NCBI RefSeq assembly: GCF_001458295.1
Contig: NZ_CYUD01000003.1
Span: 62,001-126,000, forward strand
Length of the DNA stretch: 64,000 bases
Origin: Ruegeria denitrificans
GTDB taxonomy: Bacteria > Pseudomonadota > Alphaproteobacteria > Rhodobacterales > Rhodobacteraceae
Direction: 5' to 3'
The first letter of the stretch is position 1, and every line of letters starts with the position of its first letter. Below the pieces are notes generated by a model that was given only the letters and a program-made list of their open reading frames with translations, did no database searches and was not told the origin of the DNA. The translations under genes were made by a program, and so were the position numbers. Below, in pieces: positions 26,390-34,927 of the stretch.

Positions 26390-26895
26390 CTCTTTCCTCC
26401 CAAAAAATTATGGTTGTCCGGCGTTAACCGGATGACGGGTAGCATCAGCGATTTTCTGCGCGCGTGTCAAACTAAAATTTTAGTAAATAGATTTTTTGCC
26501 TGTTTCAAAGGCGGGTCTCATCCTCTTAGGCCTTCTCAGGTGCTCTTTTTAAGTCGTTGTTAAAATACCATAAAACCAATCTTCTGTCATGGCGGGGTTG
26601 CGTCAACTTTCGTTGGCGCAAAGGAATTTTTGGTGTCCGGAGTTCAGATGAGTTTTATGGCCGCCGGAGTATTTTCAGTGGCACCATCATGGTTGGGGCG
26701 ATTAATGGTGGCCATGAATCTCAACCAAAGGTGATTGTGGTCAACCGGGAACGATATGGCCGTGCAAAGATTTGCGCAGTTCGTTTTCGGGTTAAAAAAT
26801 TGCCTCTCTGCAGCAGAGATCATGCTGGAAACGCAATCTACCTGAAGGCAGATTTCAAAATCTGCGACAAGACAAGCGGTGCGAAAGAAAGGAAA
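26390..26895. other. Upstream region of the glycerol operon
   Basis: About 500 bases without a convincing gene. It must hold the promoter of the glycerol transporter on the minus strand. An 18-base palindrome (GCAGATTT-CA-AAATCTGC, 26848-26865) lies about 30 bases beyond the 3' end of tRNA-Glu and could be a processing or termination hairpin, though it lacks a T-run. An open frame on the plus strand (26557-26901) has no family features. Confidence 0.4.
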
Positions 26896-26970
26896 TGGTA
26901 GCCCGTAGGGGAATCGAACCCCTCTTTCCAGGTTGAAAACCTGGCGTCCTAACCGATAGACGAACGGGCC
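26896..26970 (-). tRNA. tRNA-Glu (UUC)
   Basis: Cloverleaf on the minus strand: acceptor GGCCCGT pairs with ACGGGCT, anticodon stem CCAGG/CCTGG encloses TTTTCAA with anticodon TTC, T-arm GAGGGGTTCGATTCCCCT, and CCA is encoded (26896-26898). It lies just downstream of recJ. Confidence 0.97.
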
Positions 26971-27068
26971 ACGCTGGCTTGTGGAGGGCCTTTTACGGTT
27001 TACCTTGCACCCCCGCAAGCCGAAAAACGCAAGGCTGTGAAACTTTTTTACCGGGCTCGAAATCAGGC

Positions 27069-28811
27069 CTAATTTGCCTCTGCTGCGTCTTCGAGCCTGA
27101 GTTGTACGCTTTGGCGTCCGCCCCATGTGTTCACTTCCAACCGCCCTGCAAAATGAAAGCGTGCGCCACCGTGATTTGACAGCCTGTCGCCCATCGGACC
27201 GTCAAAGGCCCCAAAGGCAATGGCATCAAGGCCACCGCCAACTCCGTCGGACAAAGACAGTTTCAGATGGGATTCTCCGACGCGCTTGGCAAAGCGCACC
27301 TGCAGGTCGGGCAGGGCATATCGCGGGGCAGGGGCGCTGGCCCCGAACGGCCCGGCCTTTTCGATCTGTTCGATCAGATCAATGGTGGCTGCACCAGGCA
27401 TCAAGGTGCCGTCCAGCTTCAGATCAGCCGGACCACCTTCGCCCGCGCCTTGTTTGGCCAGCAGTTCACTGAGACGCGCCATGGCTGGTTTCAGCTGGTC
27501 TCGCATCAAGGTTAGACCCGCCGCCATCTTGTGACCACCGCCCTTGACCAGCAACCCTTCGGCTGCAAGCCGTTGAATCGACGCGCCCAGATCAACGCCC
27601 GAGATCGAGCGGCCCGAGCCTTTGCCCTCATCCCCGTCAAAGCCGATGACAATCGCGGGGCGGTTGGCGTTTTCTTTCAGGCGTGAGGCTACGATGCCGA
27701 CCACGCCAGGGTGCCAGCCCTCGCCAGCAGCCCAGACAAGCGGCGCGTCCAGACCGCGTTCCTCGGCCTGTTCCAATGCTGCGGCACGCACGGCATTTTC
27801 AATGTCGCGGCGCTCGGTGTTCAATTCATCCAGCCTTTGCGATAGCGCCTGCGCCTCATGCATCGAATCGGTGCTGAGCAACCGCGCGCCCAAGTCCGCC
27901 TGACCGATGCGCCCACCTGCGTTCACGCGTGGTCCCAACAGGAACCCCAGGTGATAACTGTTCGGCGCAGAGTCCATGCGCGCCACGTCAGACAGGGCCA
28001 CCAGGCCCGGCCTCTGCCGTTGGGCCATAACCTTTAGCCCCTGACGCACAAGCGCCCGGTTCGCGCCGATCAAGGGGGCGACATCCGCCACGGTCGCCAG
28101 CGCTACAAGGTCCAACAGGCTGATCAGGTCAGGGCCTTTCGCGCCCGCCTCACGCAGTTGACGTCCGGCTTCGACCAACATCAGGAAAACGACGCCGGCG
28201 GCACAGAGATAGCCCAAATCGCCGCTTTCATCCTGCCGGTTCGGGTTCACCACGGCGACACAGTCGGGCAGGGTTTCGCCGCCCAAATGGTGATCCAACA
28301 CGATCACATCCGCACCCTTGGCGGCTGCAATTGGCTCGTGGCTGAGCGTGCCGCAATCGACGCAGATGATCAGGTCATGCGTGGCGGCCAGTTCCTGCAT
28401 GGCAGGTGCGTTGGGGCCATAGCCCTCATCAATCCTGTCGGGCACGTACAGGGTTGTCTGCAGGCCCATCTGCCGCAGCCACACCAGCAACAACGCTGCG
28501 GAACTGCCGCCATCCACGTCATAATCTGCGAACACGGCGATCTGCTGCTTGTTCCTGACCGCTGACAGGAACCGCATCGCGGCCTTCTCCATATCCTTCA
28601 TGTCGCGCGGATCGGGCAGCAGTTCTTTCAGCTTGGGTTCTAGAAACCCAGAGGCCTCCATTGCGGGGACGCCGCGTCGCGCCAGAACTTGACACACAGC
28701 GCGGGGCAGGCCGGCTTGTTGGATCAGCATTTCGGTGGCCCGCTCGGTTTCGGCCGATGGCCCAACCCAGCGCCGCCCGCTCAATGACTGCTCAACCCCT
28801 AAAAAGCCCAT
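27069..28811 (-). CDS. recJ: Single-stranded-DNA-specific exonuclease RecJ
   Basis: A 580-residue 5'-3' ssDNA exonuclease of the DHH family, used in recombination and mismatch repair. Metal-binding motifs are intact: VFADYDVDGGSSAALL (motif I), VDCGTLS, VLDHHLGGE (DHH) and, in the DHHA1 half, NAGGRIGQADLGARLL and GSGRSISGVDLGASIQRL with KGGGHKMAAG. I use the ATG at 28811 (MGFLGVEQSL), which has AAGG and CAGG just upstream, over an ATG at 28832. Third gene of a hom-glpX-recJ unit, an order common in Rhodobacterales. Confidence 0.97.
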   Translation of the reverse strand: MGFLGVEQSLSGRRWVGPSAETERATEMLIQQAGLPRAVCQVLARRGVPAMEASGFLEPKLKELLPDPRDMKDMEKAAMRFLSAVRNKQQIAVFADYDVDGGSSAALLLVWLRQMGLQTTLYVPDRIDEGYGPNAPAMQELAATHDLIICVDCGTLSHEPIAAAKGADVIVLDHHLGGETLPDCVAVVNPNRQDESGDLGYLCAAGVVFLMLVEAGRQLREAGAKGPDLISLLDLVALATVADVAPLIGANRALVRQGLKVMAQRQRPGLVALSDVARMDSAPNSYHLGFLLGPRVNAGGRIGQADLGARLLSTDSMHEAQALSQRLDELNTERRDIENAVRAAALEQAEERGLDAPLVWAAGEGWHPGVVGIVASRLKENANRPAIVIGFDGDEGKGSGRSISGVDLGASIQRLAAEGLLVKGGGHKMAAGLTLMRDQLKPAMARLSELLAKQGAGEGGPADLKLDGTLMPGAATIDLIEQIEKAGPFGASAPAPRYALPDLQVRFAKRVGESHLKLSLSDGVGGGLDAIAFGAFDGPMGDRLSNHGGARFHFAGRLEVNTWGGRQSVQLRLEDAAEAN

Positions 28812-28902
28812 GACCTGCCTTTCATATATCAAGGCCGGACCCTCTCGGACCCGGCCTCTTATTAGCTATCGATAACTCTGCCACTGGCAAAGGCGCAAGC
28901 CA

Positions 28903-29886
28903 TCACGCCTTGTCGTGTGGCCACATCGGCGTGCGGTAAGACATGCGGCGAACCGAACCGGTTTTCGACCGCATCAGCAGGGTGGTGGTCTCAACCCAAC
29001 CTGGCTCGCGCTTAATGCGCGGCAGCAGCGATCCACCGGTCACGCCGGTTGCGGCAAAGATCACGTCGGCGGTGACCATCTCGTCGCGGGAATACACGCG
29101 GTCCAGATCGGTAATGCCTGCTTTGGCAGCGCGGCCACGCTCGTCATCGTTGCGGAACAGCAGGCGGCCAAAGATCTGCCCACCCATGCATTTCAGTGCA
29201 GCAGCGGCCAGAACACCCTCAGGCGCGCCACCCGAACCCATATACATGTCGATACCGGTTGTTTCGCTTTCGGCGCAGTGCATGACACCGGCCACGTCAC
29301 CATCGGTGATCAGCCGGATCGAGGCACCGGTTTCACGGACCTCAGCGATCATCGCTTCGTGACGGGGACGTTCCAGAATGCACACGGTGATATCTGCGGG
29401 CTTGCAATCCTTGGCCTTGGCCAAGGCTTCAACACGCTCGCGGGGCGACATGTCCAGATTAACCACACCTTCGGGATATCCCGGACCAATAGCCAGCTTA
29501 TCCATATAGACGTCGGGCGCATGCAGCATTGATCCGCGCGGACCCATGGCGATCACGGTCAGCGCGTTCGGCATGTCTTTGGCGGTCAGAGTGGTGCCTT
29601 CCAGCGGGTCCAGCGCGATATCCACGCCGGGGCCGTTTCCGGTGCCGACCTCTTCACCGATAAACAGCATGGGCGCTTCGTCGCGCTCGCCTTCACCGAT
29701 CACAACGACGCCTGCAATATCCAGCAGGTTCAGCTGTTCACGCATGGCGTTTACCGCCGCCTGATCGGCGGCCTTCTCATCGCCGCGGCCGACCAGTGAA
29801 GCCGAGGCCAGTGCGGCCTGTTCTGCGACCCGCGCAAGGCCCAGAGACAACAGGCGGTCGTTGAAATCAATCTTGGCAGCACTCAT
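28903..29886 (-). CDS. glpX: Class II fructose-1,6-bisphosphatase (GlpX)
   Basis: A 327-residue metal-dependent phosphatase converting fructose-1,6-bisphosphate to fructose-6-phosphate in gluconeogenesis (in some bacteria also sedoheptulose-bisphosphate). Family motifs: GEGERDEAPMLFIGEEVG, the metal site in DPLEGTTLTAK, and YMGSGGAPEGVLAAAALKCMGGQ. GAGGA 8 bases before the ATG at 29886 fixes the start (GTG at 29892 is too close). It lies in the hom-glpX-recJ unit and may be co-transcribed with both. Confidence 0.97.
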   Translation of the reverse strand: MSAAKIDFNDRLLSLGLARVAEQAALASASLVGRGDEKAADQAAVNAMREQLNLLDIAGVVVIGEGERDEAPMLFIGEEVGTGNGPGVDIALDPLEGTTLTAKDMPNALTVIAMGPRGSMLHAPDVYMDKLAIGPGYPEGVVNLDMSPRERVEALAKAKDCKPADITVCILERPRHEAMIAEVRETGASIRLITDGDVAGVMHCAESETTGIDMYMGSGGAPEGVLAAAALKCMGGQIFGRLLFRNDDERGRAAKAGITDLDRVYSRDEMVTADVIFAATGVTGGSLLPRIKREPGWVETTTLLMRSKTGSVRRMSYRTPMWPHDKA

Positions 29887-29955
29887 TTTCACTATCCTCA
29901 GGTCAGTATCGGCGTTTTCTTCGGCATAGCCTGCGTCTTAGGTAGGCCGCAAGGG

Positions 29956-31242
29956 TCAAACCTCTTCTATGCGCAGTGCAACAGGCTCTTCCGCGACCAC
30001 ATCTGTTTCCCGCAGCCCGTTCAGGGCAACGTCCAGCGTGGCGCGCGTGGTTTTGTGGGTGACGATCAGAACCGGAGCGGTGCTTTCGGTGTGCCCGTAT
30101 TGGCGCATTCGGTCGATCGAAACACCTGCATCGCCCAGAATGGCCGCCACTTTGGCCAGCGCACCGGGTTTGTCGAACAGGGCAAGGCGCAGATAATAAG
30201 GGGCGGGCAGACCGGTCACGGCAGGTTTAGCATCTTGTAGAGATGCCGCCGGGCGGCCAAAGGTCGGGATTTGCAGCCCACGCGCCAGATCACAAACGTC
30301 GCCCATCACGGCGCTGGCCGTGGGGCCTTCGCCGGCCCCGGGGCCGCGCAGAACGACTTGTTCCACCGCGTCACCTTCAATCACCACCATGTTGGTGCCC
30401 CCTTCCAACTGCCCCAGGGGCGAGCTGCTGGGCACCAGGCAGGGCTGCATACGTTGTTCCAAACCGCGAGCTGAACGTTGTGCTACGCCCAGCAGTTTGA
30501 TGCGATAGCCCATATCAGCCGCCTGATGAATGTCGTCTAGGCTGATGTGCTGAATGCCTTCGATTTGGATGCCATTGAAATTCGGCTTGGTGCCAAAAGC
30601 GATCGAGGACAGCAGGGCCAGCTTATGCGCCGCGTCGATGCCGCCTACGTCGAGGTTCGGATCGGCCTCAAGATAACCAAGCTGCGCGCATTCTTCGAAT
30701 AGCGCGTTATAGCCCAGTTCCTGCGATTGCATGCGGGTCAGGATATAGTTGCAGGTGCCGTTCATCACGCCCATGACGCGGGTGATCTCATTCCCGGCCA
30801 GACCTTCGGTCAGCGATTTGATCACCGGGATACCGCCGGCAACGGCAGCTTCGAACCGGATCACGCGACCGGCAGCCTCGGCCATTTCGGCTAGTTCCTG
30901 ACCATGGATCGCCAGCAGCGCTTTGTTGGCGGTCACTACGTCTTTGCCTGTGGCCAGCGCCGCCTCGACCGAGGCTTTGGCCGGACCGTTTTCACCGCCG
31001 ATCAATTCGACGAACACGTCGATATCGTCGCGTTTTGCCAGCGCCACGGGGTCCGTTTCCCAGACATAGTCCGACAGGTTCACGTCGCGATCTTTGTTCG
31101 CATCGCGCGCCGAGACGGCGACAATCTCGACAGGTCGCCCCGTACGCGCCTGCAACAGATCCGCGTGGCGGCGGATGATCTTTACGACACCCACGCCAAC
31201 TGTTCCCAAGCCCGCAATTCCCAGCCGCAGCGCCTGTGTCAT
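29956..31242 (-). CDS. hom: Homoserine dehydrogenase
   Basis: A 428-residue NAD(P)H-dependent enzyme reducing aspartate semialdehyde to homoserine, the branch to threonine and methionine. The N-terminal Rossmann motif is GIAGLGTVGVGVV, the catalytic domain has GVMNGTCNYILTRM and EADPNLDVGGIDAAHKLALLSSIAFG with the conserved Lys and Asp residues, and a C-terminal ACT domain (about 350-428, YLRLALFDKPGALAKVAAILGDAGVSI) suggests feedback control by threonine. Upstream gene of glpX and recJ. Confidence 0.97.
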   Translation of the reverse strand: MTQALRLGIAGLGTVGVGVVKIIRRHADLLQARTGRPVEIVAVSARDANKDRDVNLSDYVWETDPVALAKRDDIDVFVELIGGENGPAKASVEAALATGKDVVTANKALLAIHGQELAEMAEAAGRVIRFEAAVAGGIPVIKSLTEGLAGNEITRVMGVMNGTCNYILTRMQSQELGYNALFEECAQLGYLEADPNLDVGGIDAAHKLALLSSIAFGTKPNFNGIQIEGIQHISLDDIHQAADMGYRIKLLGVAQRSARGLEQRMQPCLVPSSSPLGQLEGGTNMVVIEGDAVEQVVLRGPGAGEGPTASAVMGDVCDLARGLQIPTFGRPAASLQDAKPAVTGLPAPYYLRLALFDKPGALAKVAAILGDAGVSIDRMRQYGHTESTAPVLIVTHKTTRATLDVALNGLRETDVVAEEPVALRIEEV

Positions 31243-31368
31243 CTCGTGGGTTCCTTTCCGCTCGAAATCTCGTGGTATCGGGCCTGTTGACCGTTCAGCG
31301 CTGCCTTAGCGGGTTCGGCGCTAGGGTGCAATGCGTCGTGGGTCCGGGTGGGGCTGAATCGCGGAGGC

Positions 31369-31617
31369 TCAATTAATTTCTGCGTTCTGGAGGTCTTCTG
31401 ACTTTTCCTCAAGCGCCTCGCGTCGCGCGAGCAAGTCTTCTTCAACCTCGGCAGCCTCATTCACCGGATCAACCGGCGGGCCCAGGTTGTCCTGCAGCGT
31501 GATAAGCATGGGATAACGAGCTGATTTAAGCTCTGGCGGCTCGCTTCCTTCCAGTTCTGGGAAATCGGCGCAACCGGCGCAGGCAAGCATCAGGATCAGC
31601 AAGGTCAGGGGCTTCAT
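31369..31617 (-). CDS. Small putative lipoprotein
   Basis: An 82-residue protein with a lipoprotein-like signal MKPLTLLILMLACAGC (Cys16 as the likely lipidated residue). The mature part is short, acidic and largely helical, with a charged heptad-like tail EEDLLARREALEEKSEDLQNAE. AAAGGG 6 bases before the ATG at 31617 fixes the start. No family recognised; similar small lipoproteins are common in Rhodobacteraceae. It stands alone upstream of the divergent tetR gene. Confidence 0.7.
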   Translation of the reverse strand: MKPLTLLILMLACAGCADFPELEGSEPPELKSARYPMLITLQDNLGPPVDPVNEAAEVEEDLLARREALEEKSEDLQNAEIN

Positions 31618-31684
31618 GCAGAACCCTTTCAAGGACAACTGCACCCCTGATGCACCTTTTGGGGGCTTGGTTCAAGCGGGGTTC

Positions 31685-31706
31685 TATCTGAACAAACGTT
31701 CAGATA
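31685..31706. promoter_or_regulatory. Palindromic operator in front of the TetR gene
   Basis: TATCTGAAC (31685-31693) and GTTCAGATA (31698-31706) are perfect 9-bp arms around a 4-base centre, ending 10 bases before the tetR start codon. The position and symmetry indicate autoregulation; because the lipoprotein gene is divergent with only about 70 bases between, it could be controlled from the same site. Confidence 0.7.
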
Positions 31707-31716
31707 CGGTGAGGGA

Positions 31717-32304
31717 ATGGCACGCACGCAAGGTTCACATTCCGATATCACCGGCCCACGCATTCGCAAGGCGGCGTTGGCGTTGTTTGCCCGTCACGGC
31801 TACGCGGCTGTCTCGATGCGCCAGATCGCGTTCGAGGTCGGGGTGCAAGCCGGAGCGCTTTACAACTACACGCCCGACAAACAAAGCCTGCTCTACCGTC
31901 TGATGCACGAACACATGCAAGACTTACTGTCGGCCTATGACGAGCTTGAGCAGTCAGCTGATGCGTCCCAAGCATTGCGTCAATTCGTGGGGTTTCACAT
32001 CCGCTTTCACCTGGAGCGACCGGATGAAGTGTTCATTGCCTATATGGAGTTGCGTAACCTGACGCCCGAAAATTTCTCGGAGATTGAAGCCTTGCGCCGC
32101 AAGTATGAAGACACGCTTGAGGCCATCCTGAGTAGGGGGCAAGAGGGTGGGGTGTTCGATATCGCGGACACCAAAATTGCTACTCTCGCCGTCATTGCCA
32201 TGCTGAACGGGGTGATGACCTGGTATCGCGCGGGTGGGCGTCTGTCGCTGGATGAGGTCGAGCAGGTCTATTGGGACATTGTCCGCCGGTCGGTCTCGGC
32301 CTAA
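31717..32304 (+). CDS. TetR/AcrR-family transcriptional regulator
   Basis: A 195-residue regulator. The HTH occupies residues 11-57 (IRKAALALFARHGYAAVSMRQIAFEVGVQAGALYNYTPDKQSLLYRL with the recognition helix AGALYNY). The C-terminal half (about 75-190) is a helical ligand domain similar to TetR_C types with LERPDEVFIAYMELRNLTPENF. A perfect palindrome ends 10 bases before its start. No obvious metabolic target gene lies beside it: downstream is pirin, convergent with a 4-base overlap of stop codons. Confidence 0.93.
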   Translation: MARTQGSHSDITGPRIRKAALALFARHGYAAVSMRQIAFEVGVQAGALYNYTPDKQSLLYRLMHEHMQDLLSAYDELEQSADASQALRQFVGFHIRFHLERPDEVFIAYMELRNLTPENFSEIEALRRKYEDTLEAILSRGQEGGVFDIADTKIATLAVIAMLNGVMTWYRAGGRLSLDEVEQVYWDIVRRSVSA

Positions 32305-33212
32305 TGCGCGGGTTGGATGAAAGTACCATTGCGCAGCTCTCGAAAAGCCTGTTCCAACTCAGACCGCGTATTCATGACAATTGGCCCGTGCCAGGCCACG
32401 GGTTCGGCAATCGGTGCACCTGAGATCAAAAGAAACCGCACGCCTTCAGGGCCAGCCTGTACCGTAATTTCATCCCCGGTGCCAAAACGAACCAGCGTTC
32501 GATTACCGGACATGTCGCGGATGTTCACCTCTTGACCGGCAACTTCCTTTTCCAGCAGGATGCCCGTCGGTTGTGATGCATCGGCAAAGGCGGCCTGACC
32601 TTCGAACACATATGCGAATGCACGGCGATAGGTGTCGATCCGCAAGGTTTTCTTGACGCCCGGGGGGATTTGAATGTCCAGATATTGCGGGTCGGCTGCG
32701 ATCCCGTCGACCGGTCCGGTCTTGCCCCAGAACTCTCCTACAATCACACGGACTGTTGTGCCGTCATCGTCGATGACTTCCGGGATATCCTTGCTTTGTA
32801 CGTCCTGATAACGCGGCGCGGTCATCTTCTGAGCCGAGGGCAGGTTGCCCCAAAGCTGGAACCCGTGCATCTGGCCTGCAGGATTGCCCTCGGGCATCTC
32901 CTGATGCAGGATCCCGGACCCGGCTGTCATCCACTGCACATCTCCGGCACCTAGCGTCCCGCTGTTGCCAAGCGAATCCGAGTGATCGACTGTGCCGGCC
33001 AGAACATAGGTGATTGTTTCGATGCCACGATGGGGATGCCATGGAAAACCCGCCTGATAATCCTGCGGGTGCTCATTGCGAAAGTCGTCGAACAGCAGGA
33101 AAGGGTCCAATTCCGACGGGTCTTGAAACCCGAACGCGCGATGCAGCTTAACGCCTGCGCCCTCAAGCGTGGGGGTAGAGCTGCGGGTTTCCAAAACTGG
33201 ACGTAGGGACAT
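32301..33212 (-). CDS. Pirin-family protein
   Basis: A 303-residue bicupin. The N-terminal cupin holds the metal-site residues in FPWHPHRGIETITYVLAGTVDHSDSLGN and the GSGILHQEMPEG segment; the second cupin spans about 165-290. Bacterial pirins include quercetinases and redox-linked regulators; the substrate here is unknown. GGAGG 5 bases before the ATG at 33212 fixes the start; the longer frame to 33368 carries no family sequence. Its stop overlaps that of the convergent tetR gene. Confidence 0.93.
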   Translation of the reverse strand: MSLRPVLETRSSTPTLEGAGVKLHRAFGFQDPSELDPFLLFDDFRNEHPQDYQAGFPWHPHRGIETITYVLAGTVDHSDSLGNSGTLGAGDVQWMTAGSGILHQEMPEGNPAGQMHGFQLWGNLPSAQKMTAPRYQDVQSKDIPEVIDDDGTTVRVIVGEFWGKTGPVDGIAADPQYLDIQIPPGVKKTLRIDTYRRAFAYVFEGQAAFADASQPTGILLEKEVAGQEVNIRDMSGNRTLVRFGTGDEITVQAGPEGVRFLLISGAPIAEPVAWHGPIVMNTRSELEQAFRELRNGTFIQPAH

Positions 33213-33359
33213 TGTGGCCTCCAATAGCTTTGGCATCCATGTATGAATGGCGCGGGGTGGGTCAATCCGCAGAACAGAACGGATGATGTGCGGAAATCTA
33301 CCCCTCTGTCCTTCCCTGTACAAAACCGTTAAACCCTGAGGAAAATATCGGGGAGTCAC

Positions 33360-33851
33360 ATGCAACAAGACGTTTTGGCCACCATTAAACCTTCAATCGC
33401 CAGACGTTGGTTGGGCACCGGAATGTTGGGCTGTGTCGGAGTACTTGTTCTGTATGTCGCGTTGTCGCATCCAACAGAACCGGTATGGCTGGTTTTTCTG
33501 CTTGCGGTTGGCGGCGCGTCTTTCTGGTTGGCCTACCGAATGTGGTTTGCGACCGATGATTCGATCGAATTGACGCAAACCGAACTTAGAACCGGGGCAG
33601 GTCAATTGATTGCCAGGGTCGAGGATATCGAAGGCATCGACCGAGGCGTCTTTGCGTTCAAACCGTCAAACGGGTTTCTTCTAAAGACAAGGGAAAGTAC
33701 CGAAAACAGCTGGGCGCCTGGCTTATGGTGGCGTTTGGGGCGCAGAATAGGTGTCGGCGGCGTAACAACTGCCGCCGAAACCAAATTTATGTGCGAAATG
33801 CTGCAGGCGCTCGTTACGTCTGGCAGCCCTGAAGAGAAACATCCCCTCTGA
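33360..33851 (+). CDS. Conserved two-TM membrane protein, function unknown
   Basis: A 163-residue protein with two adjacent transmembrane segments (about 18-36 and 42-60) followed by a soluble domain that looks like a short PH-like beta fold (SIELTQTELRTGAGQLIARVEDIEGIDRGVFAFKPSNGFLLKTR). GGGGAG lies just before the ATG. No named family recognised. Its 3' end overlaps the end of the convergent tad gene by 38 bases. Confidence 0.7.
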   Translation: MQQDVLATIKPSIARRWLGTGMLGCVGVLVLYVALSHPTEPVWLVFLLAVGGASFWLAYRMWFATDDSIELTQTELRTGAGQLIARVEDIEGIDRGVFAFKPSNGFLLKTRESTENSWAPGLWWRLGRRIGVGGVTTAAETKFMCEMLQALVTSGSPEEKHPL

Positions 33852-34413
33852 CGGGATCAAATCGTGGCCGCGTGAAGACATAGTTCTCGAACTGGTAGTC
33901 GGTATTGAGCCAGGCTGGCTTGACTGTCCATTCATAGTCATTTGAAGATTCGACTATGATCATGGGTTCAGCGTCTGCCATGGGCGGAAGTCTGTCGCGT
34001 AGTAATTCGATATTGCTGTCATTCCAAATTCCTGGAAATCCGCACGTTGTGGTCCAATCGACGAAATACTCGTCATTCTCAGCGTCATACGTGATGTGCG
34101 ACACACGCAGTCTCATCTCTGCGGGACTGTCTACCATCCGTTGCATCAGTGTACGCATAGAGGTGATGTAAGTGTCGTTAATCAAGCCTTTCTCGCGAGA
34201 GATCAGATCGCTTACCGTGTATGCCGCTTTGATGTTCAGAGTACTTTGGCGAAAACCGTCAAAGAACGTGTAGGCCAGCGAAACCGTCATTACAAAGATC
34301 GGAAACATCAGCAGGGATTCCAGAGTGAGATTGCCGTTCTCACGCCGCGCTGACTTCTTCAGAAACTGTCGGACTCCAGATAAAAAACGCATTGGATCAA
34401 GGCTCCTGAACAA
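33814..34413 (-). CDS. TadE/TadF-type pilus assembly protein
   Basis: A 199-residue pseudopilin-like protein. A short cytoplasmic stretch leads to the TadE-type membrane segment with the conserved Glu (NGNLTLESLLMFPIFVMTVSLAYTFFDGFRQ, Glu near residue 32), then a periplasmic domain rich in Tyr and Trp. It belongs to the tight-adherence (Flp) pilus system, where TadE/TadF minor pilins join pilus assembly in the inner membrane. It overlaps the preceding tadE-like gene by 17 bases and is the last gene of a three-gene unit. The main tad gene set (cpaB/C, tadABC) is not in the window. Confidence 0.82.
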   Translation of the reverse strand: MFRSLDPMRFLSGVRQFLKKSARRENGNLTLESLLMFPIFVMTVSLAYTFFDGFRQSTLNIKAAYTVSDLISREKGLINDTYITSMRTLMQRMVDSPAEMRLRVSHITYDAENDEYFVDWTTTCGFPGIWNDSNIELLRDRLPPMADAEPMIIVESSNDYEWTVKPAWLNTDYQFENYVFTRPRFDPVRGDVSLQGCQT

Positions 34414-34927
34414 AAGCGGTGGTTGCAGACAGAGAGATCACGCCATCGTCACCCACCAAGGCGACCGCCATATCCGAACCCGGAAAAACAGGGTCAATTT
34501 GCGCGCAGGCGCGCAGGATCATCAGTTCATTTGCTGGACCGTTTGAGAATTCCCGAACTGGTTTTGCCGGCTCCGCGCGATCCGTACAGTCGGGCTCCTC
34601 AGGAAGAGTCACACCGGTAAACGCACTCTGACGGATCATTTCGAGTTGCAAGTTGCTTGTGCAATCCTCGATCACGAGTGACCTGTCGCAAATTGCATCC
34701 TTGATCTGATCGTGCGTTGGCCCAGATCCGGTTCCAAGGCGAATATCACGGACAACAATATCGACAGCACGTTCCAGCATAACCTGCTTTACAGAAATCA
34801 ATGCGTATTCTACCGCGCACAATATGACGACGAGGTACAGGGGGAACAGGACAACAAACTCAACCGCCAGCCCCCCTTTCTCGGATCGTCTGAACCGAAT
34901 GAACTTTTTCAGAAAACTACAGGTCAT
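34397..34927 (-). CDS. TadE-family pilus assembly protein
   Basis: A 176-residue minor pseudopilin. SEKGGLAVEFVVLFPLYLVVILCAVEYALISVKQ near residues 15-48 is a typical TadE segment with the conserved Glu before the hydrophobic core; the remainder is periplasmic and has several cysteines that could pair. A 4-base overlap with the upstream tadG-like gene and a 17-base overlap with the downstream gene show a tight operon. Confidence 0.88.
   Translation of the reverse strand: MTCSFLKKFIRFRRSEKGGLAVEFVVLFPLYLVVILCAVEYALISVKQVMLERAVDIVVRDIRLGTGSGPTHDQIKDAICDRSLVIEDCTSNLQLEMIRQSAFTGVTLPEEPDCTDRAEPAKPVREFSNGPANELMILRACAQIDPVFPGSDMAVALVGDDGVISLSATTAFVQEP

Noticed and set aside
26557-26901. 114-codon plus-strand frame in the glycerol operon leader
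   Set aside because: No recognisable domain, and it runs into the tRNA-Glu gene on the other strand.
16910-31706. GAAC/GTTC elements at 16910-16930 and 31685-31706 as LexA boxes
   Set aside because: The arms are inverted repeats, whereas the alphaproteobacterial LexA box is a direct repeat GTTC-N7-GTTC; both fit TetR-type operators in front of tetR sequences.
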